NCBI GenBank assembly: GCA_026874595.1
Contig: CM049307.1
Coordinates: forward strand, 77,352,643 to 77,416,642
DNA from: Sipunculus nudus
Lineage: Eukaryota > Annelida > Sipuncula > Golfingiida > Sipunculidae
Direction: 5' to 3'
Length of the DNA: 64,000 nucleotides
The position numbers were made by a program, and so were the translations under genes. Within the stretch, counting starts at the first letter, position 1. Every line of letters begins with the position of its first letter. The notes beneath the pieces were generated by a model. That model was not told where the DNA came from and made no database searches. It saw only the letters and a list, made by a program, of their open reading frames with translations. Shown here one piece after another: positions 23,281-35,814 of the stretch.

Positions 23281-23979
23281 TCATGTTTATATGGCAGGCC
23301 TTAGAAGCGTGGGGGTTCACATTAGGCCCTACATCTGACACTACATTTAAAAGGTTTTTCCTTGATTGAAGAATCACAGACTCGTGTGAAGTCTTATATA
23401 TGATCCAAAGAAAAAGTATTTAAAAGAAGGACAAGAGATAAATGAACAAAAAAGGAACAAACATAAAATTGTCCATGGCACCACAATTTGTTTTAGAATC
23501 GGCCATTGCTGAGAAAATTTTATTGGTAGTGTCAACATTCACAGATCACGTGCACTTATTAAGTCCATTCGACAATGTGTTGGTGACAGTTCTGAAAAAT
23601 TGGTCGGGCCAATTTTCTTCAAAGTTTGTATGGTCACAGGCACAATGTGGTGTGGAAATTGCAGAAGAATGATGACCGGATGACGGACAACATACATATG
23701 TCACGTCATTGCTTTAGCACCGCACGGAGCTAACAATTAAGATTTTAGATAACAACAAAATTCAAGGCCAAGCCAAATGACATCATGGTATAAAACAATT
23801 AACACAAGTTCACATAATTTATTATTGATTTAACAATACCTGACAGGTTATGTTACTGACAGATGAAATGTTACAAATATCTCAGCATTATTATGATGGA
23901 GATCAGAATTATAAATTATTGTTTCAGAGGGAATAACCAAATTTTGTTATGTGTCACTTGTTCCATCTTTATGCACATC
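23281..23979. other. Non-coding spacer
   Basis: No gene. Part (23440-23720) has the GGATGACGGACAACATAC-like wording of repeat tails, suggesting another remnant. Confidence 0.45.
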
Positions 23980-24980
23980 TAATACTTATAAAAGGAAATC
24001 GCTCCAACTCTGTCCTCAATGTTCTCTGAAACCGCATTTCGTATGACACTGTTCCATACCCCATTTCAACGGTTATTATCCCCGTAGTGACATTGGCGAT
24101 AAAAGAATAAATCATTTTTTAATGTACATATAGTTTGGAGTGATTTTTCCTTTTTTAATGACTTGCACGGAGGTTAGAACGTGCACAACGGAACTGTCTT
24201 CGGTAATTACCGGAATGTGTTCATCGTGGTCACTCAGCCTCAAACACAAGATTAAGGACTATTGTTCATATGAATTTGGTCGCTTCAATGAGGGATTTAA
24301 GCATGTCTGGCTTACGTTTGACCAAGGCTTTGACCCACGTGTGTCGTCAGTAAAAGGGAAAACCACATGTTTCTCGCTTTATGAAATAGAGGGTTAAACC
24401 CAGGAGGATTGATGACAAAACCTAATTCAAGGTCCCAATTTCAGGAACAGGGTTGGGCTGAGTTGGGATGGTGGCGGGGGTTCAGGCCTCAAAATTGGAA
24501 TGATACGATGAAAAGAAAGGTCGCGGTGGCTGAAAATGGGATACGGACCCTCTGCATGGAGTTCTGTTGAATCCGGGGTTTGCATATTTCTGTTTCTTTC
24601 TTCAGGAACAATTTCCCTGCAATGTACATTAAATTAATCTTTCATGTGTTCCTCACATCAACCTAAAATTTATACATCCAACAATAGGATCCAGTCAAAT
24701 ATCATCGAAAACCTGAATGCCCCGCGTCTAATTCCGGTTCCGAAAGTAAACATCATCACTGACCAGGTCTTCATGGTAACCATACGGGGGTATTTCACGA
24801 GCACAGGCCACAAATTAAATAAAAAAAATATTTATACATATCTTATTGAGACAGTATCCCAGTGAAAACCTATATTTTCTTTTAACTTTTAGAATAAAAA
24901 ATGAGCCAAATTTCCATATCTCAGTTAATATATCTCCCCAACCCCGGTAAAATCCTCGGTATACAGGGTTTATCAGCTGG
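23980..24980 (-). repeat. 1-kb interspersed repeat, copy B
   Basis: Inverted copy of 14290-15292, about 8.7 kb away. It shares both ends (CAGCTGATAAACCC reversed at 24966-24979, and AAGTATTA reversed at 23980) and most internal wording. It is not bounded by TA runs, unlike copy A. Confidence 0.8.
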
Positions 24981-25079
24981 TGTATTTATAAATACAATTA
25001 CTTTATGCGGTCAACATGTTTGGGGTTCAGAATTTTACGTGCTTCTTCTAAACCTGCGGTCTTACAGGGTGTACCTAAA

Positions 25080-25218
25080 GCTTGACCTGAGGCTGTGTCA
25101 CAGGCTTGATCTGAGGCTGTATGACAGGCTTGACCTGAGGCCGTGTGAAAGGCTTGACCTGAGGCTGTGTGACAGGCTGGACCTAAGGCTATGTGACAGG
25201 CTGGATCTGAGGCTATGG
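25080..25218 (+). repeat. 24-bp minisatellite, about six units
   Basis: Units GCTTGACCTGAGGCTGTGTG-CACAG type start at 25080, 25104, 25128, 25152, 25176 and 25200. Because 24 is divisible by three, the + frame stays open across all units and encodes LDLRLCDR repeats (24901-25302). There is no start context or homology supporting a gene. Confidence 0.9.
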
Positions 25219-25522
25219 TTCATCTGTTACATCAGCTCTAGCAAAGTCACCATCAGTGAAATTATCTCGCTTGACAGGCCACAAACCTGGAAAATCCTAT
25301 AAAGTTGATGCTCCACTTTTCTTCCTCATTGGATTCTCATGAGGAAATGAACGACGACATGTTCATGAGGTAGTTTTAAGTAGGGCCTATGACCTAATTG
25401 CAGCCTTAAATAGGGATTTTATGTTTCATTTTAGCAGTTACTACGGTTATTTGATAGTAAGCTTAGTCATATATAACGTTACATGATTTTCATGTAGAAA
25501 AAACTTGTATTTGATTTTTAAC

Positions 25523-25770
25523 TCAGCTGACTGAAATTCATCTGAGCAAAAGCGATCACCCTTTGTCCGGCGTCCGTCCGAATGTCAATTAACCAGGCAC
25601 AAATCATAACCATTGCACCTAGTATCTTCTAACTTGACATTTAGATCTATTTTATCCATATCCTCTGAGCTAAGCTCCAGTTGAATTGGGACACCACCTT
25701 CAAAATTTGGCATTCAGATGTCTTCTTAGGCAGCTGAGCGTCATGGGTCCCTTGTTATCCTTGGTGCATA
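25523..25770 (+). repeat. Minimal copy of the CAGCTGA-ended element
   Basis: Starts ACTCAGCTGACTGAAATTCA with a CTCAG/CTGAG inverted repeat, then GGCGTCCGTCCG. It ends CAGCTGAGCGTCATGGGTCC-CTTGTTAT. These are the same ends as 25919-29676, here with only about 240 bp between them and no expanded array. Confidence 0.7.
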
Positions 25771-25989
25771 CCGGGAATCAATCCCAAAAATATATAATTA
25801 TGCAAAAGTCCATCACAAAATTTTCAGATTGGTCGGAAATGCAGTTTAAAGAATATTTTTCCACCAAGGATGAAGACCGTGTTGAACCTGTTAGGTGTTT
25901 GAATTTAAATTGTCATTTTTTAGCTCAGCTGACTTTCAGTCATGCTGAGCTATAGCAATCACTCCTTGTCCGTCGTCCGTCTGTCCGTC

Positions 25990-28315
25990 TGTCCGTTAAC
26001 CTGGCACAAATCGTAACCGCTGGAATTAGAATCTTGTAACTTTACATTCTGAGAGGTCAATGAAAAATCTCCTTGGAAACCAGAAATTAGGTCTCTGTTA
26101 CCCATATCCTTCCAGCTATTGGGCCCCAAAGTACCCCCCAGAAAAGTCCAAAATTTCATACAAAACCTTCAATATCTGATTAACTACTTGACTGATGGTC
26201 ATGATTTTTGGCATACATATTGATCATGAGATGTTCCATCACTTCCTGAAGACTGGTGGCGCCACCTGTATTTTTTTTCGATTTTTTTTCGAATTTTTTC
26301 TCTATTTTTGATACCTTTAAAAATGTGAACATCTGTTAACAAGGCACAAATCGTAACGACTGGACCTAGAATCTTAATTCTTGACACACTGAGAGGTTCA
26401 TGAAAAATATCCTTGGAAACCAGAAATTAGGTCTCTGTTTACCATATCCTTCGAGCTATGGGGCCCAAAAGAACCCCCCAGAGTAGTCAAAAATTCCATA
26501 CAAAAACTTCAATATCTCAATAACTACATCACTGATGGTCATGATTTTTGGCATACATATTGATTATGAGATGTTCCATCAGTTCCTGCAGACTGGTGGC
26601 GCCACCTGTATTGTTCGATTTTTCACGATTTTTTCCTCTATTTTTGAGACCTTTAAGGATGCTGTCATCTGTTAGCTTGGCACAAATCGTAACGACTAGA
26701 CCTAGAATCTTCATTCTCGATACACTGAGAGACCTATGGAAAGTCTCCATGGAAACCAGAAATTAGGTCTCTGTTACCCATATTCTTTGAGCTATGGGGC
26801 CCCAAAGTACCCCCAAGAAAAGTAAAAAATTTCATACAAAAACTTCAATATCTCATTAACTACTTGACTGATGGTCATGATTTGTGGCATAACTATTGAT
26901 CATGAGATGTGTCATCACTGCCTGCAGACTGGTGGCGCCACCTGCATCGTTGGATTTTTTATGATTTTTTTTTCTCTATTTTTAAGACCTTTCAAAATGT
27001 GAACATCTGTTAACAAGGCACAAATCGTAAAGACTGGACCTAGAATCTTAATTCTTGCCACACTGAGAGGTCCGTGAAAAATCTCCTTGGAAACCAGAAA
27101 TAAGGTCTCTGTTACCCATATCCTTCGAGCTATGGGGCCCCAAAGTACCCCCGCCCCCCAGAGTAGTCAAAAATTTCATACAAAAACTTCAATATCTCAA
27201 TAACTACATCACTGATGGTCATAATATTCGGCATACATATTGATCATGAGATGTATCATCAGTTCCTGCAGACTGTTGGCGCCACCTTTATTGTTTGATT
27301 TTTTTACGATTTCTTCCTCTATTTTTGAGACCTTTAAGGATGCTGTCATCTGTTAACGTCGCATAAATCGTAACGACTGCACCTAGAATCTTCATTCTTG
27401 ACACACTGAGAGACCTATGAAAAGTCTTCATGGAAACCAGAAATTAGGTCTCTGTTACCCATATCCATTGAGATATGGGGCCCCAAAGTACCCCCCAGAG
27501 TAGTCAAAAATTTCATACAAAAACTTCAATATCTCAATAACTACATCACTGATGGTCATGATTTTTGGCATACATATTGATCAAGAGGTGTTTCATCAGT
27601 TCTTGCAGACTGGTGGCACAACCTGTATTTGTTCGGGTATTTTTTTACGATTTTTTTCCTCTATTTTTGAGACCTTTAAGGATGCTGTCATCTTTTAGCG
27701 TGGCACAGATCGTAACAACTGGACCTAGAATCTTCATTCTCGATACACTGAGAGACCTATGAAAACTCTCCATGGAAACCAGAAATTAGGTCTTTGTTAC
27801 CCAACCCTAGAGCTATGGGGCCCCAAAGTACCCCCCAGAGTAGTCAAAAATTTCATACAAAATCTTCAATATCTCAATAACTACAACACTAATGGTCATG
27901 ATTTTCGGCATACATATGGATCATGAGCTGTGCCAATAGTTTCTGCAGACTGGGTTCGCCACCTCTATTTTTTTTCAAATTTTTACGATTTTTTTTTCTC
28001 TTTTTTTGAGACCTTTAAAGATGTGGTTATCTGTCAACAGGGTACAAATTGCAACAACTGGACCTAGAAACTTCATTCTTGTCATACAAGGAGGCCCATG
28101 AAGAGTGCCTGTGGAAACTTGAAATTAGGTCTCTGTTACCCATATCCTTCAAGCTATAGGACTCTGAAGTATCCCTAAGAATAATGGACAATTTGATACA
28201 AAAGCTGAAGTATCTGAACAACTAATGCAGAGATCACCATGATTCTTTGCATGGATATTGACCATTAAGTGTTTTTATTAGTTTCTGCAGACTGGTGGAG
28301 CCACCTGTATTTTTG
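25990..28315 (+). repeat. 340-bp tandem array, about seven units
   Basis: The GACTGGTGGCGCCACCTGTA block recurs at 26255, 26595, 26931, 27275, 27612, about 27953 and about 28294, a spacing of 336-344 bp. Each unit also has AATCGTAACGACTGGACCTA, CTCCTTGGAAACCAGAAATT and TACTTGACTGATGGTCATGA. Palindrome copies decay toward the right end. Confidence 0.92.
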
Positions 28316-28317
28316 TA

Positions 28318-29490
28318 TCCTCCAAAACGAAGTTTTGCAGATACTATGTTTTTGACCGGGTTCCTCCGCCGCCACGTTTGTTTCCAGAGAGCTCCTCTGA
28401 GAAAAATGGACCGATTTTTCCGAAACTTACACTAATTATCTAGTCACATGTGAACTAGTGCCTAACCAATTTGTGTTGACCTCTGACCTTTCCCCTCTAT
28501 CCAGCATCCATTTGTGCGTCTGATCCACACATAAACCCTCATATCTCGGGAACCGTTTGACCAATCAGGAAATAAAATTTATACAAATGTAGCCCTTGGA
28601 TTGCATTATAACATACACAAAAATGGTGGCGCCACCTGTAACCATGTTTGCACAGTGTCCATTTGTTCATCTGCCTTGGGTTAAAATCACTCATATCTCT
28701 GCAGTGAATTGACTAATTCACCTGAAATTCGGCATGCATATACATCCAGGATAGCTTTCTTGATTTTATGACAGATGGCGCCACCTACATTCACGTTCAC
28801 GCTGATCACATCCAAGCTCATATCTCAGGAACCGTTTGACCGATTGGGCCAAAATTTTGCATGTGTATAGATATCACATAGCTCTTTATCATACGCAAAA
28901 CTGGTGGCGCCACCTGCAACCATTTTTGCACAGCGTCTGTCTGTTTTCTGCTGTGGGATAATGTCACTCATATCTCGGCAGTGGTTTGACATATCTGCCT
29001 AAAATTTTGCAGTTTTATACATCCTGGATAGCTTTCTTGATTTAATGACAGTTGGCGCCACCTACATTCTAGTTTATGCTGCAGATATCCGAGCTCATAT
29101 CTCGGGAATGTTTGAACGATTGGGCCAAAATTTTCCATGTGTATTGATCTCACATAGTTCTTTATCATACACAAAACTGGAGGGGCCACCTGCAACCATT
29201 TTTGCACAGCGTCTGTCTGTTTGTCTGCCGTCGGCTAAAATCACTCATATACATGTAGTGGTTTGACTTTTCTGCCTAAAATTTTGCATATGTATACAAC
29301 TTGGACAGCTTTCTGGATTTGTGGTAGGTGGCACAACCTGCATACACATTTAGGCTGCAGACATCCATGCTAATATGCAACATACCTTACTCTATTTTCC
29401 CTTGCCACTCAATCCATGCCTCACTTCAACCGTTCCACTCTGATTTTTGGCGGATACACGTAGTCACTTGTCGGCTACCCGTATTCTAGT
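28318..29490 (+). repeat. Repeat element with ~276-bp central array, three units (R2, copy 2)
   Basis: Same flanks as 21823-23280 but one unit fewer; CACAGTGTCC/CACAGCGTC markers lie at 28651, 28927 and 29205. It sits directly at the end of the 340-bp array and inside the CAGCTGA-ended element, so it is probably nested. Confidence 0.85.
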
Positions 29491-30189
29491 TTTTAAAGTT
29501 TACACATTTTTTCTCTATTTTTGAGATATATTAATACAGACTAAATCTTGGCCTGTTGGTTAATCTGTTTGATGCTTCAGTTGAATGGGTATATACTACC
29601 ATTCTGATGATAAAATTTCCTTTAGCGAATCTCTTCCCAGTCAGCTGAGCGTCATGACCCATGGGTCACTTGTTATATAACCCGTTCCTGCACACATGGT
29701 AGTGCGGGTTAGTGATGTGGTAGTGGCGCGCGGAAAAAAAATCCACAGGTTATATTGTACCCGGTGTTGAAATTTATATAAAACTCGTATGATATTCCCA
29801 TATTTATTTTATTTTCTTTACGGTTGGCATTGGCCTCCGGGTGCATGTCGATTGTGACCAGTATACGTTCAGGACCTTTGGGGTCAGGTTTTTTTCAAGG
29901 ACGTTCCTCTAAACGTATAAGGTTGGGTGAAATCTGTATGAATTTTTAAAATAGAATCTATTTCATAAGGGCGTTATTGGCCTTGGTAAACGGATAGTTA
30001 ATATCCTTTTTTTTGCACCCGTATCTTTGGTAATAATTGATTATGATGAAACATATCTTTGGGTTGTTTTTTAGTACCCGTAAACCCAGTATGGTACTAT
30101 TCCTGTATCATATTGTATCATGAACATTTTTCTCCTTTTTAAAATCGCCTGTATCTTTATGATATATGTTTATCTTTATGATATTATGT

Positions 30190-30504
30190 TTAAATCCTTA
30201 GATGTTTTTTAATGTTTTCGTCCATTTCAATACGATATTCTTGTTTGTTTGTGAGTGCGGTTATTTTTTTTTTTAATTTCGCGCTTGGAAAAGTAATTCC
30301 GTAAGTCAAGTTGTATTTTAAAGTATTGATATTACCATCTTCTGTGTGCTTTGCTTTTAGTCTTATTAAGGGTACTGTACTGTCTTTGAAAAGAATGCCG
30401 TTTAAATTTAATTTGGATATTTTATCACATATTTTTTTAATTAGGTCGTGCAATGCTTTAATTGGTCCAAGAGGCACAGTTAATTGCAGAACTGGTTTGA
30501 CCGA
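30190..30504 (-). other. Unrecognised open reading frame
   Basis: About 105 codons from just after a stop at 30507: KPVLQLTVPLGPIKALHDLI, then a Lys/Ile/Leu-rich stretch ending MDENIKKHLRI. Composition is lysine-rich and moderately protein-like. No start context, splice partner or family can be named. Confidence 0.25.
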
Positions 30505-32850
30505 TCATCACATTTGACACTCAGGTGTTTTCACGTACATAATATAACGTCTGTTGCAAAATATATCGGGGATAGCTGCAGCCATCAGAACCAACTTTTA
30601 TCGGAACACTGACTATGTGGCTGGTATGCAAATGAAGTCATCAATGGTGTCATATCTTAGAAAGAGGTGGAGTTCTTACCTCTGGAAAAGCCGCTACGTT
30701 TTTAGCCATTGTTGGTTGGTTGTTGGCTGGATAAAGCAAAAACTTCCAAAAAGAATTAAAAAAAAAACTTTGTCGAGGCGTTGACAAGGACCAAATAAGT
30801 CTTACCCCATTAAATGATCATGCAGATCCAAATTTAGGGGAAGATCGGTTTGTTAAATTTGATATGTCGTAGGTATATGCGCTCTACTGAATGCTATTTT
30901 TAGTTCTTAATCAGCTCAGCTAGAGCCCCCTTGTGGGTAATGATGGTACTGGAAAATATTTCAGCTCAGATTTTTTTTATCAGCATTATGTTCATTTGGA
31001 TTATATTTTTTTAAATTTGAATGGGGGGGGGGGGGGTAATGACCAAGTATTTAATATAATGTCGGGGAAAGATAACTTCTAAAATATTAAAGCTTTTTAT
31101 GTGCAGTTTGCTTCTGTTGTTGACAGGTTGCAATGGGCCTGCAATTTTTTTAAAATCCTGCAAGAATTAATGGCACAGATTATGTGAGCGTACCAAACTG
31201 TAAAGAAGATTCAATTCGTAATTTATGTTTAAAAAATATTTTCAGGGGCCTGGGGAGCTTGGTGTTATTATGTTATTATCTTCAGATTTATAGTACCATG
31301 TGTTTTGGACGCAGAGGTGATAAAAGCTTCATGATTGTGTTATAATGTCAAGCATATATTATTTGTACTTTGAAGAATTTACTCTAATAAATAATTTTAA
31401 CTATATGGGTATAAATCAAATTAGAATTTTATATACACGTTATTAAATTTCAGAAACGGTGTATATTTATTTTACGTGATATAGGTGCAACTTTAAAACT
31501 ATATTTTCAAGGCAGGCATTAACAAAGTACCCTCTAGTGTCTGTATCTCAATTATTTTTTTCAAGGCAATCTTTCATGATTTTAAGCAGTTTCCCGAAAC
31601 ATTCTTTACTTACATAATCAGTCTTTTCTAAGAGAGCAAAACTGCACCCAGTGTAGACAAGATAACACAGTTCCTTCAACAGAGTGACCGTCTGACCGAC
31701 AATTTTCATCAGACAAATCATATCACGACGGTGACCAACGGATGTCTTCTTTTCTAACCTTTTACAAGGCTTTCGACTTTGTCCATCATATTTTACTGCT
31801 TTTCAATTGTTATTCTTCAATTTAATAAATGATAAATTGTGTGTATATAACAAGTTATGTAAATAAGGTATGGTTTTCAGGCACTTTTTTCAGAAATCAC
31901 TGCGGGCGGGCGGTATTTTATTTTTTACCTTTTTTCGTATGTTTCTATAAATTTGTCATATGATCAGGAAAAAGCATGTAAATAACAGGTTTGTTTTTGC
32001 TAAACAGGTAAGGGCAGTACATAACAAAGGAAATCGTATCAAAAAATGTATTATTTTATCTTCACTTGTTACTGTTCACTGCATGCTTAGACTAAGAACA
32101 AGTTATGAAGATTTTGTTACAACTTGTGACCCAATAGTTCGCAGGGTACACGTGGTCAAATTTGTGACAGATGATGCAAATGGAATAAAATAACAGCTAT
32201 GGTTAATCATTGGATCTTTAGGTTCAAAATCATGGTTTCTTACTTTTTATATATTATTCTTACTAGCTTATTACCTTTTGGAATGAAAAGAAGATATTGA
32301 AATTGATGTAAAAATTGTGCATGAGTTTTCCCTGTTCCACTCAAATAATATATATAAGAAACTAGATTGATGTATATTGTACCAGTTAAGTTTTATTAAA
32401 GCCCAGATTTGCACAGTTATACCTGCATCTATGAGAAAAACTTCTGTAGAAAGGCTAGTATGATTATAAAGAACAGGTAGTCCTGGAGTATTATTATATA
32501 AAAAATAAAGAAACCTATTATAACTAAACATTCATATTAAACAGTATTTTTAAAAAAAATTAACAACACTTTAAAGATATGTTCAGATGTTGCACTGTGC
32601 AGTCTGAAATATACTGTAACTTAGAATAGTGAAACACCGATTTCAATCAAAATACGATAAATAAGGCTGTACTCGACACACAGATGTGAAGCTTCTGATA
32701 GATGGCACAAATTTCCAAAATATGGAAAAGAACCCCCCCCCCCCTCCCCCTTAGAACACACTTGAGATCATTCCTGACAATTCAAGACCAATATTGAGCA
32801 TTTCTGAGGGCCAGAGAGGAGTTGCATTACAACAATTAAGTGCCACTCTC

Positions 32851-32852
<2 letters not shown>

Positions 32853-32882
<30 letters not shown>
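32853..32882. repeat. TA microsatellite
   Basis: About 30 bp of AT dinucleotides. Confidence 0.9.
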
Positions 32883-32884
<2 letters not shown>

Positions 32885-33516
32885 CATGATTTGCAAAATT
32901 AGGCTCTCCCAGTGTGAATGACCCAAAAATCGAAAGAGTAAGCTAAGTATTTTTAGAGTAATGCATGCTGGTATGAAATATTCTGTTCCATGTATTTTTG
33001 TTATTCTTTTTTATGCATGCTTGTTATTGTTGCATTTGTAGAAAAAGATGCCAAGGAGGATATGACGGAGGAAAATGTAGGTTCCTTGAAGATAATATCT
33101 TCTTTAAAATTATATTAATAGTTTAATAATTTACAGTTTCAACTGTATTAGACTTTTTTAGATTCAAATAATTTCTATCAATATTAACCATAGCTATTTA
33201 TCAGTTGCCATTGTCCATATCCTTAAACAGATCACATTATTTATCCAAATATACAAGTTAAACCATTCATAAATTATGAAAAAAATGTTAAAGAATGGAA
33301 GAAGTAGTGAAGCTTAAGTAGTGACTAGCAGCTGCAGTTTCATATATATACTTTCATCTTCAGATGTATGTATGAATGATCACTCATTTGATCCCATGTT
33401 TGAAAAAGAAAATGTTCCTAAGGCATAAATAACAACAAATAAAACCCAATTCAAGTAATTTATATCCCCATTTGTTGATAAACACCCTCTCATACAGATT
33501 TATTTTCCCAAATCAG

Positions 33517-35814
33517 GTGTATGATCGTCTGAACACTCTCGGTGTGTGTTAATCCCCAGAGGGAGCACAGAAATTTGTCAAAGGTGTAGGAGATCACTAT
33601 GTCACTGTTCTAATGCAAGCCGCAAAAGATGGACATTATGTGAGATTCATTGGTGACAATCTTAATTTCATGATTGACATTAAATATGAATCAAAAGACC
33701 AGCACAAACACATGGAACACATGTTTGCTTCCTGTGCCTTGATAGATCCAGGTCTGAAAGATGTTTTCAGCTGCAAACCTGAAGTGCCAAGAATCTCAAT
33801 TCAGCAGTTTGGAGTAGAGCAGTGTGTCTTTTCAAAGGCTGAATACCGGATGATAAAACAGGCATGTGTAAAATTGGTGGTAGATGTTATAGATAAATAT
33901 CGACCAAACTTGAGTTTTATGAAAGACTCAGTACCTAAAACTCTCTAACAGTCCCATGCCAAAGAACTCTCGATGAAGACCACAGTGATTCCTCTTCCTG
34001 TTCTGCCATATAATGAACAGTCATACCAGGATGTGGTAAAGATTCTTGACCACTATGAGGAACTCATCAAACAAATGATTGATGCAAAAATTTGGCCCTC
34101 TGACACTAAAATTCACATAGGAGAGGACCAGTTGACAAGGGAGCGGTTCTCGCATGCAAAAATGTGGAGGCTAGGGAATTTTGACCCTTACTCCCGCTAT
34201 GATCATCTAGGTCCAACTACCTTTGAGTTTTTCTACTTAGGGATGAACTATCTGGAAACGATGATTTTTGGGACTCTGTGGAACAAAGAGGGACCAGTAG
34301 AGCTTGGAACTATGAAATGTGAGAAAGAAAGGATTCTGAGACATTCTGTTGATCCAGATGTAATGAAAGCCTATGATGCTGACAAAGACTATGTACAGTT
34401 GTACGTAAATGCCACTATAGTGGAGGCAACCATGCATTACTTTGGCATGGAAAATAGGAATGATGCACCTTCAAAAAACAAACCTCAATTTGTTGACAAA
34501 GCTGCTCAAAAGGAATGGGTCTATGAGAATATTGGGAATATAGTTGACAGATATGCCTTTCCCTGTTGGAGTGGACATGACAAAGAAGAATTTGTTGAAG
34601 GCAATTTCAGATTATTCTAATTTTTTATGCAAGTTATTGATTTTAAAGGCACTAGTCACATTATTCATGTTAAATCCCAATACATACTTATGGAGACAAC
34701 AGTGAGTATAACTCATATGTATTGCCAAACCAATATTCAGAATGATTCTGTTTTGTAAATATAATCCAACAAGAGAAATATTTTGATACTGCTATAAAAC
34801 TTACTCATTCCATTCTTAGTAATTTTTATGGTACATTGGAACTTGTCTCACTTGCCTAATTTGACCATCTGCTTTCTAACATTTTCTTGATTAACAATAG
34901 TCCATATATATGTTGGAACAATGGGTTATTCTTAAGTAATTCTGTCATTGATTTCTAGAAGGAAATGATAGTGATGGCCCATTAAGGTTAAAATTAATAA
35001 TTCTTGAAGATGTTTCAGACACGCATAACAGTTTGTGACATCTCAAGCACCAGGAAAGTTGAAACACTAGAGTTCAGCAGAAGAGAAGCACTTAATTGTA
35101 TTGGATAACTGTTTATTTTACAGGTCCATGCTTTATGTAGACCCATGTATAAAACTATATTTTCACATTATGAATCTGTTTTCAGGATTATTAATCTTCT
35201 CTCATTCCCTTCTCATATTAGAGACAGTTGAGGTGCAGGCCTACACATCTGTGGCTCTGTCAAATGGAGAAATGGTATGCATACCATTATGTTAGAGAAA
35301 TGTTCAACAACATCGCAAGGAAGAGGCAGATAAAGTGAAAGACTACAGTCACTATGTCCTTGAAACATGACTCACTTTCAGGTACTTCTTATATCTGTTG
35401 AAAAGGCCTGACATGGACAATATTGTTGCGATCTTAACATTGATGATGCTCCAAATGAATTCAAGGAATCCAAAGGCAAAATATCCACTCGAAATACTGA
35501 GAATGTTAGTGCAGCAATATTCTCTGTTAACTGAAAGAGAGGCATGCATAACTCTGTATTCCTGTTTTGTCAATACCAAAGGTAAAGCAGACTCTAATGT
35601 CCCAGCAGACCAACAAATGGAGTGGATAGTTCAGAAAGAAAAGAAACACATAAAGCATATGATGTCAAACAAAAATGGTGGCAAAACTGAAACAGGGTCA
35701 TCTGCAGTTGCTGGTTTGGGTGAAATAGCAGATAATTTTGACACTAAGGCATGTGCAAGAGTTCGTTGTCAGGGTCACCATGTCAATGACCCAAGCACTG
35801 ATGAGTTAAAATGA
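33517..35814 (+). pseudogene. DUF6589-family protein relic
   Basis: Starts after CCCAAATCAG with VYDRLNTLGVC, then a stop (33550), KFVKGVGDHYV, FIGDNLNFMIDI, another stop (33946), VIPLPVLPYNEQSYQDVVKI, the family signature DQLTRERFSHAKM with DHLGPTTFEFFYLGMNYLE, GTMKCEKERILRHSVDPDVM and AYDADKDYVQLY. The frame ends at 34618. A C-terminal block at about 35305-35814 has EADKVKDYSHYVLE, a stop, then YPLEILRMLVQQYSLLTERE, CFVNTKGKADSNVPADQQME and HIKHMMSNK, ending at 35814. DUF6589 proteins are multicopy in invertebrates and fungi and their function is unknown. Several in-frame stops indicate a pseudogene. It converges on the helicase relic. Confidence 0.82.
34621..35304. other. Gap inside the DUF6589 relic
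   Basis: Intron or decayed coding sequence between the two DUF6589 blocks. I see no family motif here apart from an exon-like piece near 35221-35274 (VEVQAYTSVALSNGEM) bounded by TTAG and GTATGC. Confidence 0.4.

Larger units (their letters stand above)
25919..29676 (+). mobile_element. Non-autonomous element with hairpin ends and central tandem arrays
   Basis: The left end (25921-25952) folds into a hairpin: TAGCTCAGC pairs with GCTGAGCTA and TGACT with AGTCA around a 3-base loop. The right end carries the perfect palindrome TGACCCATGGGTCA (29655-29668) just before CTTGTTAT. Between them lie a ~340-bp-unit array (25990-28315) and a complete R2 element (28318-29490). No protein is encoded, so mobilisation would be in trans. 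Conserved flanks around variable tandem arrays resemble the pearl-type elements described in bivalves; a Helentron-like origin is possible but unproven. Confidence 0.65.
29677..33516. other. Largely featureless stretch upstream of the DUF6589 relic
   Basis: Contains the unrecognised frame at 30190-30504, a poly-G run (about 31022-31036), a poly-C run (about 32731-32744) and a TA microsatellite (32853-32882). A 35-bp exon-like piece at 33041-33075 sits between AG and GTAGGT, but I cannot tie it to any protein. Confidence 0.5.

Noticed and set aside
18300-29490. CRISPR-like array
   Set aside because: Units are 276-340 bp with no short identical repeats alternating with unique spacers, and the host is eukaryotic.
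33041-33075. Short exon (KDAKEDMTEEN) upstream of the DUF6589 relic
   Set aside because: Splice-like edges only; too short and not linked by phase or homology to the downstream protein.
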